Counted from the first letter of the stretch, positions 45,246 through 56,491 are shown. The stretch is DNA of 64,000 bases from Mantis religiosa (GCA_030765055.1 CM060951.1:51704137-51768136); one strand, 5' to 3'. Notes: generated from the sequence alone by a model not told the origin. Numbers and translations are program-made.

Positions 45246-45370
45246 TAACTAGGGATTAGCAAGCCAGCTTGCTTTCAAACCGGATGTCCCGGGTTTGATT
45301 CCCAACTGGAGCTTTGGGATGTTTCTTTATCCAGGATTATTCCTCACCCTCTCTAAAGATCTGGAAGTAT
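45246..45370 (+). mobile_element. tRNA-like SINE head, unclassified
   Basis: Contains a B-box-like GGGTTTGATTCCC (about 45292-45304) preceded by a worn A-box region, then a short body (TTTATCCAGGATTATTCCTC). It directly follows the LTR's duplication. Single copy here, so the extent is uncertain. Confidence 0.4.
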
Positions 45371-45589
45371 GAAAAGGTGTTAATATACATACCCAGAAAT
45401 TAACGCTAAATAAGTGCATATCATTGTTTTCATAACGGCAAAGCTATAAGGATATTTTAAACCCAGAGTAAATCATTTGTAAAGAATTTAGCTAAACAAA
45501 CTACTGCTCATGATAAAATGAGTAGGTCCATTTAATTAAAACCACGTTAACGTAGATATGGCAAGGTTTTCGCATTTCTATCTATGAAA

Positions 45590-45957
45590 GATCCTCTGTA
45601 TCTACGCCTCCCCCCTTCATGGGACATACCAAGGAAGGAGGGAGTGATTAGGTAAAGGGAGATAGAAGGTGACCGCACCTAGGAGATATGTATCAGAGGG
45701 TCACATATTCCTTGCCATGCAACGTTGAGACTCCTTCAACACTAGCCACCCTAAAGCACCCAAAGAGGATGAAGCTGAAATTAAAGGGGGACTGAAGTGA
45801 AATGGATGAATAAGAAACTCGGTGGACGTAGTTAACCTTTCCAGTATTTATCTAGCATCTGGAAAAAAGAAACTGAAAACCATGTGTCAGGAAGATCAAC
45901 CACGGGGATGGGACTCATCTCCCGAATGCCAGTCGTAACACCTTACTTCGCTCGGTA
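45590..45957 (-). mobile_element. SINE-D, degenerate minus copy
   Basis: The order of blocks follows 35625-35909: TGAAGTGAAATGGATGAAT, AACTCGG..GTAGTTAACCTT, CCAGTATTTATCTAGCATCTGG, AAACCATGTGTCAGG and a GATGGGACTCATCTCCCGA B-box remnant, ending in CGCTCGGT. The left part (45590-45760) is less certain. Confidence 0.5.
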
Positions 45958-47087
45958 ACTAAGAGCTAAGAGTAAGATATTAATACAATAAAACTTAAAA
46001 AGGATTTAGTGCTAACCGCGTTGATGTTTCAACAAGTCAAATCAAATATGCGATAACGGAATTTACGTTTATACGATAAATCACACTGAGAATAATTTAC
46101 AGAAGACATTTTCATGCTTATTTCCCATTTATAATGTTAACTAAAGCGAGTTCAGGTGTATAAAATGTACATGCGTCAATCATTCACGTATAAACAGCAA
46201 CATCAATAAAATGCCAGTATAGCCAAATAAAGATATTTCAACTTTTTTCACTATAAGCATGAAGCGTTGCATATTAGGCTTCATGTACATATTATAACTT
46301 TAAAAAGCTGTAGAAACCAAAAGTAATTGTAAATGATATCATATGTATATCACATCAGGGAAACTTGCCCATATTTATTTTTCATTGTTGAATGTATACA
46401 TTTCTTTATCCATTTCCATAACAGTCCTGGGTGAGCCAGTTGCTTATTGATTTGAGCTTAAGTCACTATACACAAAAGCCCATCATCAACAATGTCCAGG
46501 TCTAGGTGAGCGGTGAAAGGAAGGGATACTAAACAGGTACAAATGGGTGGAAGACATGCTTCGCAACAGCGATCCATAGGTGATATTATGCTCCAAAGCG
46601 GTGGTTATCTGTAATTACAAAGTTGCGTTTCGACTGAAAAATGTTACATCAAAGCTGTCTATTTCAGCATCTCTTGGAAGATATTCTCGTACACTTTATG
46701 TATGATGCATAGAACTGAATGCTTTTTTTTTCAGTTTCATTTATTACTTTGTTTCGGGAATCACATTGTTCACAAAATAAAATACTACTTAATTATTGAT
46801 AGCTATGCTTATTTCACTCTCTGTGTCTCTTTTTAATTTTAAATTTCAGCTAACTTTGTCGTTAATAGATGTGATCTACGATCAAACTGATGCAGTCGAA
46901 AGCAGATAGGTAAGGGGAAGTGTAACCAATGGAGGGCTCTGACGAAAATCCTACTTACTCTATATTGCTTTCTGTTCACTGCAAGTAGTATTTCATTCCT
47001 ACCCTGCGTTTCTCCTCCCCAAGTTGTGCATGATCAAGAAAAATATTTTGGAATGTCTGTATACACAAAATTGGAGTGCAAGTGTTA
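45958..47087. other. Anonymous DNA
   Basis: No gene or family recognised. Confidence 0.4.
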
Positions 47088-47091
47088 GTAT

Positions 47092-47632
47092 TGTCGCGAA
47101 CCCGTATCTGCGATCGCCGGGCCCAAATGGCCTTGTTGTCGACGGGTCCTAAAACACTACGCACTCACTCACTCTACGATCGCGCGGCTTGTTTGCACAA
47201 AAGGAACTGATAGGCGGGCAGTGTGAAAACCAAGTGCCGGCAGACAAAGATAACATGCAGATAAAGGTCTGCCGAAACAAACTGAGATAAATGGAAATTT
47301 CTAGTTACTTCTCGACTGATAGAGATAATTTGGTTTCTGATTTAATTATCAGGAGATATATAAGCGATTGTGATACGCAAGCCGGACAGATAAACTGAGT
47401 GAGTAAGCAGAGAGAACAGTTGAGTGCTGTTGTAAAGTTAGTTGTGTAACAAGAGTGTTGTTGTAAAGAGAGCTGAACTGGACGCTGTTATTGTCATCGA
47501 CCTTGGAAGATTGTGTTGTTATGTGATGTAATGTTGTTACGTGAGAATTGAACAGTGTATCTCTACGTAAATTAAGAACATTTAGAATTTCGGCAAATTG
47601 GACTTTTAATTCTACGAACCTACAGAGTCACA
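47092..47632 (+). mobile_element. Solo LTR, subfamily beta, with a nested insertion
   Basis: 541 bp from TGTCGCGAACCCG to AGAGTCACA, flanked by GTAT (47088-47091, 47633-47636). TATA box ATATATAAG near 47356. Related to 40722-41163 but longer because it holds the small insert at 47118-47176. No internal genes. Confidence 0.92.
47111..47183 (+). mobile_element. Minute retroposon with CACT tail, copy 1
   Basis: A 59-bp insert (47118-47176) flanked by the 7-bp duplication CGATCGC (47111-47117, 47177-47183). The head CGGGCCCAAATGGCCTTGTT continues as GTCGACGGGTCC, then AAAACAC and a short CACT-repeat tail. The sister LTR at 40722 has the uninterrupted site (CTACGATAGCGCGGCT on its strand), confirming an insertion. 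Confidence 0.88.
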
Positions 47633-47636
47633 GTAT

Positions 47637-49689
47637 CCTGACACAGGCTCCAGCTATGACAATTTCTAATAATTGCTTCAATATTTCCCAGAAAGTATAA
47701 TAGTCTAATGGAATGCGAACGTTGGTTACGTCAGTTGCAGCAAAGTATAAAATACCACTCACAAGTTAAACAAGGTTCCAGGGACTCGCCTGGTACCTTA
47801 TATCTAACCATAAGTCCTACATGGATTGCAGACATAGATGTACGCCTATCTCGGTCGACACAAATATTTTAGTATGATGGTATTTACTACTGCTGATGTG
47901 GAAGATTTTTTTTTTTCCACTATTTGCGTTCGATTATTGCCGATACAACATCAACTAGGGTTGATGAACGAAGAATTCAAGTTCTGGATGTTAATTTTGT
48001 TTAAATAATATGGCGTATTTACTGCTGAAAAGTTTAATATGTTTATAATTTCTCGATTGCAAATGAGCCTACATGAACACGGATGCCACTATAGATCCTT
48101 TAGTTTTCTTTTAATTATTAAAAATACTGCACTATCCAGCACATTAAAATTATCTTGCAGCAGATGATTAAGAGTATAATCGTGGAGTTAGATTCGCGTG
48201 TATTGTGCTTATTATGATGAACTACATTGAATACTAACGCAATAGAGTAAGCTAGGAAGAAGTATTTTAGAAATTTAAATTGCTGGTTCACAAAGGAATG
48301 CAATTTTAATTTGTATCTGCCATAAATTCCGCGCGTAGATGGGAACAAAGGGGAAAACAGAACGCGAGAAGAAATTAAAAAAGCCAAAGCACAAAATTAA
48401 ACTAAACTCTGGGTAACACGTTTTATCAACATGCTCTAGACGCATGTTTTGGTGTAGAATGTACTTTAGCACAAAGAGAGATGTTATATACATAGATATT
48501 CCCGACAGCTGCAATGATTTCTATACTCGTATGGGATATATTATAACCCGAAAAATCTTAAGTTTTAGGAGGTATACAGAGGTGGATTTTCTGCAATCCA
48601 ATTTACCTTTAAAGTAAGTAATATCGATATTTAATACATAAAAGAGGATCCACTAGTCACGTGATTCTTTTAATTATGCTTTCATAGCAATGGAGCAGTT
48701 TAACGGGATGATGGTGGATGAATTTCTCACCTTTGGTGACGATTTTGAAGAAATCTAGTAGTTTCCCCTGCAACTCTGGATCAGTAGGCGATTAGTAATT
48801 CTGGAACGATCTTTTCTTTTCCAAACCTGAAGATTTAAGTCTTCCGAAACATTTCCAAATTCCGATAAAAATTTAAATAATATAAATGTTGTTCTTTAGC
48901 AAACGATTACTGGTGTATTGATTAACTATTACTCTTACAAACACGCTAATTGTGCAACTTAAATGCTCACTCAAAAATAGTTCTGTACAACCTCGGAGAG
49001 AAACAAGTATACGTCTTTCTCCTACGACGTTCTTAAGCAGAAAAAAATCTTTCACATATATCAACTTCCTCTCATGATGTCATGGTTACACATAACCTAG
49101 CTTACATTATATCTCTATTTCATAAAAAATTTAAATTTTTTAACTATTCTTTTAACAACATGAAATACCTGCTACAACAAACTTGTCATATAGTTATTGC
49201 TAAACATTTGTATTTTGTTTGCTTTTTGCTTTTTCACCACGTTCATATAAGGAGAAATGATATTGCATTGCCACACAAAAATTGATTTTTATGATTTTAC
49301 CTAAAATACACGCCGAGGTGCCCTGAAACAAAACAAACAAGAAAAAACGTTAGGTGTGTGCGTGTGGTACATGAGAGTGCACGCGCGCATGTATAACAAT
49401 ACAATGCAATAACGAAGTGATCCATGAATATCAAGTGTGATATTTAAATTTATTTAAAGATGCAACACAAAGACTTTCAAGAACATCTCCAAAAACATCA
49501 ACGTATCCTTTACATTTTTTTAGCTGGGTCTTAACGATTTTGATTAAAACATCATTAATAGAATATGTTTACACGAGATCTTGTATGCTGCCATCTTGTA
49601 TCATTATGTGGTGTCAGGATATTCTTCTTTCTCTTAACCCTTAAGTCTTAAGAAATGGAATCTCTGGATCAGTGAGAGAGAATTCAGGA
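47637..49689. other. Anonymous DNA
   Basis: No gene recognised. AT-rich with many short frames. Confidence 0.4.
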
Positions 49690-49915
49690 TGGGTGATCAG
49701 CCTGATACTTGGCATGAGAGTGAAGGAAGTGAATGGCAGAATGAGGACGAGATGACATTACAGGGAAGTTGATAATGCAGCAATTGGTGAAATGATGGCG
49801 GGGGAAATCGGAGAACCCGGAGGAAAATCCGCCAGAGTGCCGTAATGTCCACCACAAATCTCACATTGCGGTTGCCTAGGATCGAACGCATTGAAATTTT
49901 CGTTCTGACTCTACG
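49690..49915 (-). mobile_element. SINE-E minus copy joined to a SINE-B fragment
   Basis: On the minus strand it starts at the B box (GTTCGATCC), then AATGTGAGATTTGTGGTGG, CGGATTTTCCTCCGGGTTC and a GCCATCATTTCACC body, matching 28153-28260. The A-box half is replaced: from 49888 the plus strand reads GCATTGAAATTTTCGTTCTG, the 3' end of SINE-B. It is either a chimera or an insertion junction. Confidence 0.7.
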
Positions 49916-50170
49916 TATCCAACCAATGCAGATCATTTTCTGAGTTGTTTTTCTTATTCAGGTGCCTCGTATTTCTTGGGAAAATAAGATAATTCCTCTA
50001 CCTACATTCGTCTATGAGGTACATTGAGTAAAGATACATTTTTTGGATTAGGGGCCTCAAAGTATGGATGGTATATGTGGTAAACTCGCATAATCGAATT
50101 ATTGGTATAATTGCAATAATTCCTCTGCCTACTTGGGTATAGACGTGAGATCGAAAATGTATTTATTATT

Positions 50171-50621
50171 CATTTTCCGTAAAATAAGACCTGAAGCTTT
50201 CCTGGCGACTAATATGCTCACTTTCTTCTCGGGCAGCCAGCCAGGTGAAAAGATGATTAGATATCAACGTATCGGGAGTGTGCATCTCTCCCATCATCAG
50301 GATATTTATAAAATGTTATAACCTCAAATAAAATACTGGATATAACACAACTATAAACAAAGACAAAACACTGCCAAAATTCGCATTACTGAACAAAAGA
50401 CTGTCTTAAGACTGTCTTAACAGTCTTTTGTCCAGTAATGCAAATTCTGACAGTGTTTTGTCTTTGTTTATATTGGTGTTATATCCAGTGTTTTATTTGA
50501 GGTTCTAACATTTTATAAATATCCTGATGATGGGAGGGATGCACACTCCCGAAACGTTGATATCTAATCGTCTTTTCACCTGGCTGGCTGCCCGAGAAGA
50601 AAGTGAACATCTATTTTCCGC
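50171..50621. mobile_element. Palindromic hammerhead-like retroposon, element 3 (long)
   Basis: The opening GACCTGAAGCTTTCCTGGCG (about 50188-50207) matches the starts of elements 1, 2 and 4. It is followed by a near-perfect inverted repeat of about 195-bp arms (50213-50607) centred near 50410. The right arm, plus strand, has stem ATATC/GATAT, CTGATGA (50524-50530), hairpin GGGAG..CTCCC, then GAAACGTT: a recognisable type I hammerhead layout, with an extra T after CTGATGA and GTT at the cleavage position. The octamer ATTTTCCG at both sides (about 50172 and 50614) may be the target-site duplication. Confidence 0.75.
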
Positions 50622-51976
50622 ATTTGTGTATTTACTATGTTCCGGAGCTTAAATAACTTCTGAGATTATCATAGGACAGGAAGATAATGCTCAATGAATA
50701 AACGATTCTAAGGCAGAGTGAGACACGTGGAAGCATGAGACACGTCATTAAAGGATGTCTCTGTGAATTCTCTACATCACAATAAAAGAGTGAATACAGA
50801 GAGTATTATTAAAGCGAGATGGGAATGCAGAACATTTCTCTCAAATGTCTTACATGCAGATGGGCAGCGCATGCAATATTAAAAGATGAATTCTTAGCTC
50901 GAAATGAAAGTCGGCACACACAATACACTGCGCTCGTTTTACTCATTTATCATAAAACATGTTACTCGGCATATCCATGTAGTTTTCTGATTTCCTACCG
51001 AATTCACAGATAACCCAATATCCTTTCTTTAATAGCTTTCATACTGTAGGGCTATAAACCTGTTTGGTTGAAAATCTAACCATACTTACAAATACCTTTA
51101 TTGTTTTAATTTTTGTATTTTAGAAGTAGTTTTTCTTTTTTAGATTTAGGGATTTAAAGCATATATTTCCGGAGAAATTTCGGTATCGAAGTTTTGGGCT
51201 GAAATGGAATACGAAGTAATAAAGTTAAGGCAATAAAACTGGCGGGGTCCAAGTGCGGAGTATTTATATTCCTGATCATTCACTTGTTGCATTAGCGATA
51301 TTGTGCGAGTATAATCAACACTTAGCTTAAAATAAAAATAAATTTTAATAGATATCAACATAAATCCCACGGTGTTTGGTAATTTAATTTCGTATATGGA
51401 GACAACAGGCATAGTGTTGATTACTACTGTGATGGAATGTAAAATGATGGCTTAGTCTGAGAGAACACCAGGCAATCAGCACGCCACTATCCGAAATCCT
51501 GGCCACAAATGCCACATTCTGCCCATTAGAGGTTTCGTGTAAGCCTGGCTTGGTTTCATGGGTAATGCTGCTTGAAGACAGACCTCAGGCAGATTTATCA
51601 GAAGCTGTGCGTGTTTCGCAAGGGATTTTCAGCTGACGGCTCTTCCTAGTAATTAATTTCCTGCTGCGGCAGCTTACCTGCGGATTTGATTTTCACAGCT
51701 TACAGAAATACTCGGCTGGACTTGGTGTTTCATCACTGCTCTTTCCTGCTAATTCTGGGAGTCGTGGTCAAATGTCCATCAAATAGGGTAAACTAGGGGT
51801 GCAGGTTCTATAGGGAATGTGTGGCAACAAGGCTAAATCGTGGAAAATGGTAGTTGTGAAAACCGACGTTTCACTGTACTCCTGGTACAACGACAGTTTT
51901 CTGGACAAACTGAATATGATTACAACTTGTAACCGGGCAGTAAATGACTGCATGGACTGCAACAACTAGGTCTGAA
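50622..51976. other. Anonymous DNA
   Basis: No gene assigned. About 51460-51780 is less AT-rich and lacks simple repeats, but I recognise no family. Confidence 0.35.
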
Positions 51977-51977
51977 T

Positions 51978-52119
51978 CAAGCTGGATCGGGCCCAAATGA
52001 CCTTGTTGTCGACGGGCCCTAAAACACACACGCACACTCATTCACTCACTCACTCACTCACTCACTCACTCACTCACTCACTCACTCACTCACTCACTCA
52101 CTCACTCACTCAAGCTGGA
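51978..52119 (+). mobile_element. Minute retroposon with CACT tail, copy 2
   Basis: A 124-bp insert (51987-52110) flanked by the perfect 9-bp duplication CAAGCTGGA (51978-51986, 52111-52119). The head TCGGGCCCAAATGACCTTGT continues as TGTCGACGGGCCC and AAAACAC and matches copy 1, followed by an expanded (CACT)n tail of about 70 bp. It has no A or B box and no coding capacity. Confidence 0.9.
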
Positions 52120-52444
52120 AGATAGGCTGTACTATACCTCCAGGCCGCGCCTTACTCTTTTAACGGGATGCTACAATGAAAATGCTATTTTATGAAGTTT
52201 TCAACCGATTTAGCTTAGTACTTATTTTCAATGTTACATAATTTAAACATTATATGCATTTAAATTTCAATAATATTTAGTGCTCAAGTTATGAATTTCC
52301 TGTTATTTACCTGATTGTAAAAAACATCCTGCAAGATAGTTCTGGTTCACTTTTTCACTTATTTCATAGAATTTTTTTTTTTTAAATTCAATTATGTGAT
52401 GTTTCCAGTTGTTTGGAAATGTTATATACCATAGTATTGAAAAT
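52120..52444. other. Anonymous DNA
   Basis: AT-rich spacer with nothing recognised. Confidence 0.4.
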
Positions 52445-52605
52445 TAATAGCTCAATAGCACGTTGGTCATGGTAGGATGGGTAAGAGTGACTGGACGGAA
52501 ACCAAGAGATCCTTGGTTCAAATCTTGGCCGTGGCAACCAAAGCCTTAGCCTATACACGGCTAATGTGAAGGAATGATAAATGTCCATCAATTAACCTAA
52601 ACTGC
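52445..52605 (+). mobile_element. SINE-B single sense unit, degenerate
   Basis: Sense tRNA-like module (B box GGTTCAAATCTTGG near 52515) followed by the tail CACGGCTAATGTGAAGG and CCATCAATTAACCTAA. The link between module and tail is shortened. The fold-back arm is absent. Confidence 0.75.
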
Positions 52606-52718
52606 TTGTGTTTTGGGAGTTTAGCTCGCATTTAAATAAGACTAGAACTTCCGACGTATATCCCTGTCCTTTGCAATACTGACCTACTGATCTTATGGTT
52701 TTGAGGTAAAGCTGCACA

Positions 52719-52926
52719 ATGTGACTTATACATGCTTAGGATTTCACGACCGGCGTTAATCCAATAAAATGCGTTATACGGGCCTTTTGGCCGTGGTCGA
52801 TTGGCTGAAATAGCACTTGACGTTTCGTCCGTCTCTCCGCCGGGCATCTTCAGAAGTAGTGGACTCAGGCAAGATTGCTGGACCCCCAGGAAAGCCCGGA
52901 TAACTCATTTTACTGGAATGTGACTT
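52719..52926. mobile_element. Palindromic hammerhead-like retroposon, element 4
   Basis: An insert of about 190 bp between two copies of ATGTGACTT (52719-52727, 52918-52926). The start GCTTAGGATTTCACGACCGG is nearly the same as element 2 on its minus strand. On the minus strand, about 52860-52810 shows a full type I hammerhead order: stem, CTGAAGA, hairpin GCCCG..CGGAC (one mismatch), GAAACGTC, AAG closing the stem. As in element 3, an extra T follows the CTGANGA core. Confidence 0.78.
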
Positions 52927-53879
52927 GTATACTGGACTTCCATTAAACTCTTTCCATAGGACTGCATTCTAAAAAAATTAAGGCAATCTCTCGGGACAAA
53001 ATTGTATCTAGCTTACGTTGAAATGAATTTTTACTTTATCAACTTGCGTGATGACATTTATCATCCACCTTCACGCTAAATCTCTCAGATTGCGTGCTAG
53101 GTCACTGGTGTTTCCGTCACTGTAAAGTTACGCACATGTAGCACATAGGTCATGAGATTTAAGGGTTTACGATACCTTGAAGTGGGCGGTGCAGAAAAAC
53201 TTCACTGTTTCGTAAGAAAGTAGAAGAAACAGCATAGTTCTCTTACTTTCCACGTTATCAGATCTTCTGCATTAAGGGAATTGCTAAAATTAAAGCTATT
53301 TTTGCGTGATGTTAGATTCTTTAATATTCCAAGGTATTTAGTCAATTTTCAGAAGTTATCAGCATAATTTTCACTTATATAGGCAAATGCGTCCTGCTTT
53401 TATAAAAACTTTAATCTGTGACAGATATTCTGGCAAAAGTTCCAACTATTTTTGGCTAAATTCGATAGATACAAATATTTTAATTTTGGGTATTTCTTAA
53501 AATACGTTATTCCGATAGACATCTATGACTACAGGAAGCTGTGCAGATTCAAGCGAGGCAGATCCCTATTGCTGACACTTTCACTGAGAAGATAGTTAAC
53601 TCCGTTGCAGCAAACTATCCGTAAATGAACGAAGCTCGAAGACGTTGCAAGTGAGACAACTCTCGCGCTGGCACAAGCAAAAACCGATGAGATATTGGTT
53701 ATTCTGGGCGGCTTTCGGTTCTAAAGACAATAAAATGAAAAATCTTCGTTTCCTTAATGCACGCATAGTACAGACCAGTAATGCTCTTCCTTTTGCGTAC
53801 TTAGAATTAAACTATACGTGAAGGTTCGTTCCAACTCCACCGATATAATTTTTTCAAGAGAGAGGCAGAATTGTTTTCA
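52927..53879. other. Anonymous DNA
   Basis: No gene or repeat recognised. Confidence 0.4.
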
Positions 53880-54545
53880 TATGAAGTGAAATAAATACAT
53901 TTAAATTAAATGAATAATCGGTAAATTCCTTGAGGGCAAAGGCCCCCTGCTCAGCAGGGAGTAGTAATTGAGAAGCTCATTTAGGGTTGCAACTCTAACA
54001 GCCTTGTGCAGTTGGCGCGCTCCAGTAACGGCGTACTTTCGTGCCCTGAGCACTGCCACACTCTCCTTCACACACTTAAGTACAACCATTTTTGTACATA
54101 TTTAGCTATGATACTTTTAGTTTATACCACCTGGGTAGCTACTTCCAGTGTTCTCCATCTAACTCTCTTCTTGCTTGTGTTGACCACTGCGTTTCTGCTA
54201 TCGTTTTTAAGCTATTGCCCATCTCATCAAAGGTCTCTCTGCCACTCGATGTCCTATTCCGGGGTTCCACATTGACATTCGTGGTGCAGTCTGGCGACTT
54301 GGCTTTCCCATCTCCATTTCAACTGTTGCGCCCGTGAAGCCACGTTCATGCTTTTATTCTTCCTGACTTCCTGATTTGTTATCCTGTCCTTCCTTGTCAC
54401 GTGTAATATCTTCCGCTCCATTTTGTGCTGATAGATTTGTAGCATGGTACTCTGACTTCTTTTCTTCTTCTATTTTTTTGTTTGTTTTTGTAAGGGCCAA
54501 GTTTAACATCCGTATAATAACACTGGTAGTAAAAAGTAATCGATG
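53880..54545 (-). pseudogene. LINE reverse-transcriptase C-terminal fossil and 3' UTR
   Basis: Minus strand, about 54530 down to 54250: PVLLYGC.TWPL, then MERKILHVTRKDRITNQEVR and AQQLKWRWESQVARL, the standard order of the thumb/C-terminal region in LINE polyproteins (LYGSETW, then M.R.MLG..RDRI.N..IR, then LKW.GHV.R). A worn RWRTLE-type end follows near 54180. Downstream are about 250 bp of 3' UTR with a stable hairpin CCCTGCT/AGCAGGG (53945-53959). At least one stop after PL and several frameshifts are present. 5'-truncated; clade not fixed. Confidence 0.75.
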
Positions 54546-54819
54546 AATTCTTTAAATTTTAAATACCTACTAAAATTAATACTTAACTGAAAACTTCACT
54601 TATCTGAGTTCATTCTCTTTGAAATCCCTTGGAAATCAGTCTCAACATTCAGAAAATACTTTGGACGTAATATCCTCAAATATGAAGGTAATAAAGCTCG
54701 TTTCCTTAATATTTGTGAGCAAAGTAAATTATACAAGTAACAGAACAGTACCTGAATTATTCCTACCTAAAGTTAATTCACAAAGGTAATATTTTGTTCA
54801 GTAAACTTTTGATATCACC

Positions 54820-55035
54820 CCCTCCATGTTCACCCGCCTCGGTAGCGTAGATGGTAGCGTGTCTGCCTCACGTTCAAGAGGTCCCGAGTTCGAATCTCGG
54901 TCAGGGTGAGTTACCTGGATAAGGCTTTTCCGGGGTTTTCCCTTGTCCTAAAAGACGAATGTCGGGTAACTCTAAGCTCCATGGACCCTGGGCGCATTGA
55001 GCATCATTTCACCCAGTTCATTTATCGTCCGATAT

Positions 55036-55099
<64 letters not shown>

Positions 55100-55109
55100 C
55101 CATGTTCAC
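54820..55109 (+). mobile_element. SINE-A, best preserved copy
   Basis: 262 bp (54834-55095) between perfect 14-bp duplications CCCTCCATGTTCAC (54820-54833, 55096-55109). Head: A box TAGCGTAGATGG and B box GAGTTCGAATCTC. Body: GATAAGGCTTTTCCGGGGTT, a CCATGGACCCTGGGC block, then TTTATCGTCCGATATGAC. The usual A-tail is replaced by (AC)n. The acceptor stem cannot close, so this is a SINE and not a tRNA gene. Confidence 0.95.
55037..55096. repeat. (AC)n microsatellite at SINE-A 3' end
   Basis: About 29 AC units that start directly at the SINE body's end and stop at the target-site duplication, so they belong to the insertion. Confidence 0.96.
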
Positions 55110-55912
55110 GATTACCACACGCACAACGGTGTTGAACTGAGCTAAGTAAATTCCCTAAATTTATTCTCCTCAGTGCAGCAAGCTTGAAAGTAACACACGG
55201 CGTTGGAAGAACTCTTAATATCAATTGATTTCTGATAGAACAGGTTTGACAAATAAAACACGTATGTTTGATAATGACGCAGTCAATTGCCTGGATCATA
55301 GTGTCGCTGGAATTACGTGCCACAGGAATTCATTTACATGCCAGTAAATCTACTGAAACTTTTTAACACACTGCAAAGACCAGGTTTGAATAAATGACTT
55401 TGGGATTAGTAGATCAAGCACCTAATCAAATGAGCCACTCAGACACTGATGAACGCGTTTTGATGTTAACAAAGTTATGACATAATAGGGTTTCCAGGAA
55501 CCCCCGGTTCCGGGAGTTAATACAGTCAATACGTTCTTAGAACTTCATGGAATCATACAACAATTTCGTGTATGTTTTGAGTTACATACACTGTTGTGAA
55601 CGGATATTGTCATATAAGCATGATATTCATTTACAATGTAATACCATATCGGAGAAACAATAGGGTAATTGTGTATTTCTCGAGAAAAGAGATTATTGTA
55701 GCTTAATGCTAAAGTGAACAATTGAAACGTCTTGCAACTCATACAAGGATTTGTTTCACATTTGCCACAGAAGATAAATATTGCTTTTCTAGTGTTTCCA
55801 CTGTGCCACTCCAGTTGAAATCGAAAATTATTTATGTCACTCCAGCTTTATGAAATTTTCACTGCAAGTTGGCCACAAATTGCATAAAAAAATCTGAATT
55901 ATGTTTTAGCAT
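55110..55912. other. Anonymous DNA with a faint tRNA-like segment
   Basis: About 55385-55445 resembles a worn tRNA-like head on the minus strand (AGACCAGGTTTGAATAAATG, GAGCCACTCAGACAC), too decayed to assign. Otherwise nothing. Confidence 0.3.
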
Positions 55913-56125
55913 TTTTAATTTACGTCCTCCAACGTCGTCATACCGGACGATGAATGAAATGGTATGCTCAAATGAGCCCAGGATCCATAGAAGCTATAGT
56001 TACCGACACTCATCTTTCAGGATAAGGGAAAAACCCAGACAGAAACCTTATCCAGATAACTCCCCCCCGATCGAAATTCGAACTCGGGACCTCTTGTATG
56101 AGAGGTCGCGAGGCTACCATATAGG
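55913..56125 (-). mobile_element. SINE-A minus copy
   Basis: Starts at its tail side with TTTTTAATTTACGTCCTCCA, then ACCGGACGATGAATGAAATG, TTTCAGGATAAGGGAAAAAC, and a tRNA head at the right: complement of the B box GTTCGAATTTC near 56080 and a worn A box near 56115. The flanking duplication is not identified. Confidence 0.88.
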
Positions 56126-56491
56126 CAAGTGTCGGGCAATCTGAATAGGAAACAGTTGTATTATGCTATATTGCATTTGCTATCAAATAGGACAGGCACT
56201 TGTTTTATAGTAAGAATGCTGAATTCATTATTTTCTAGGGAATATTTTACGATGATTTTGTGTTTTATTTTACACTTTTACGTAGAAATTCTCTGCAAAG
56301 AATCAGAAAAGCTCCGCGTGAAGTAATGAGCACTGGCATCACCGCTTAAAAAATCCATAATTAAATTAAGGCATGGCTCTTCGATCGATACGCCTCAGAC
56401 ACCACCGCCTATATCTCGCGTTTGCCAGGTCCTTGAATTTCGAAGATCCAGGAACCTAAGTTTTTTCTTTTCTTCTTTACTTTCTTCTCTT
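56126..56491. other. Anonymous DNA
   Basis: Nothing recognised. Confidence 0.4.

Noticed and set aside
44735..47632. A full LTR retrotransposon bounded by the two plus-strand LTRs at 44735 and 47092
   Set aside because: The two LTRs belong to different subfamilies, each has its own 4-bp duplication (ATAT and GTAT), and the DNA between them contains SINE-like sequence and no gag or pol.
50620..51976. Protein-coding frames at 50819-51013 and 51146-51412
   Set aside because: Short, no recognised motif, no codon pattern distinct from background.
54834..54910. Possible functional tRNA gene on the plus strand
   Set aside because: The head of SINE-A; same reasoning.
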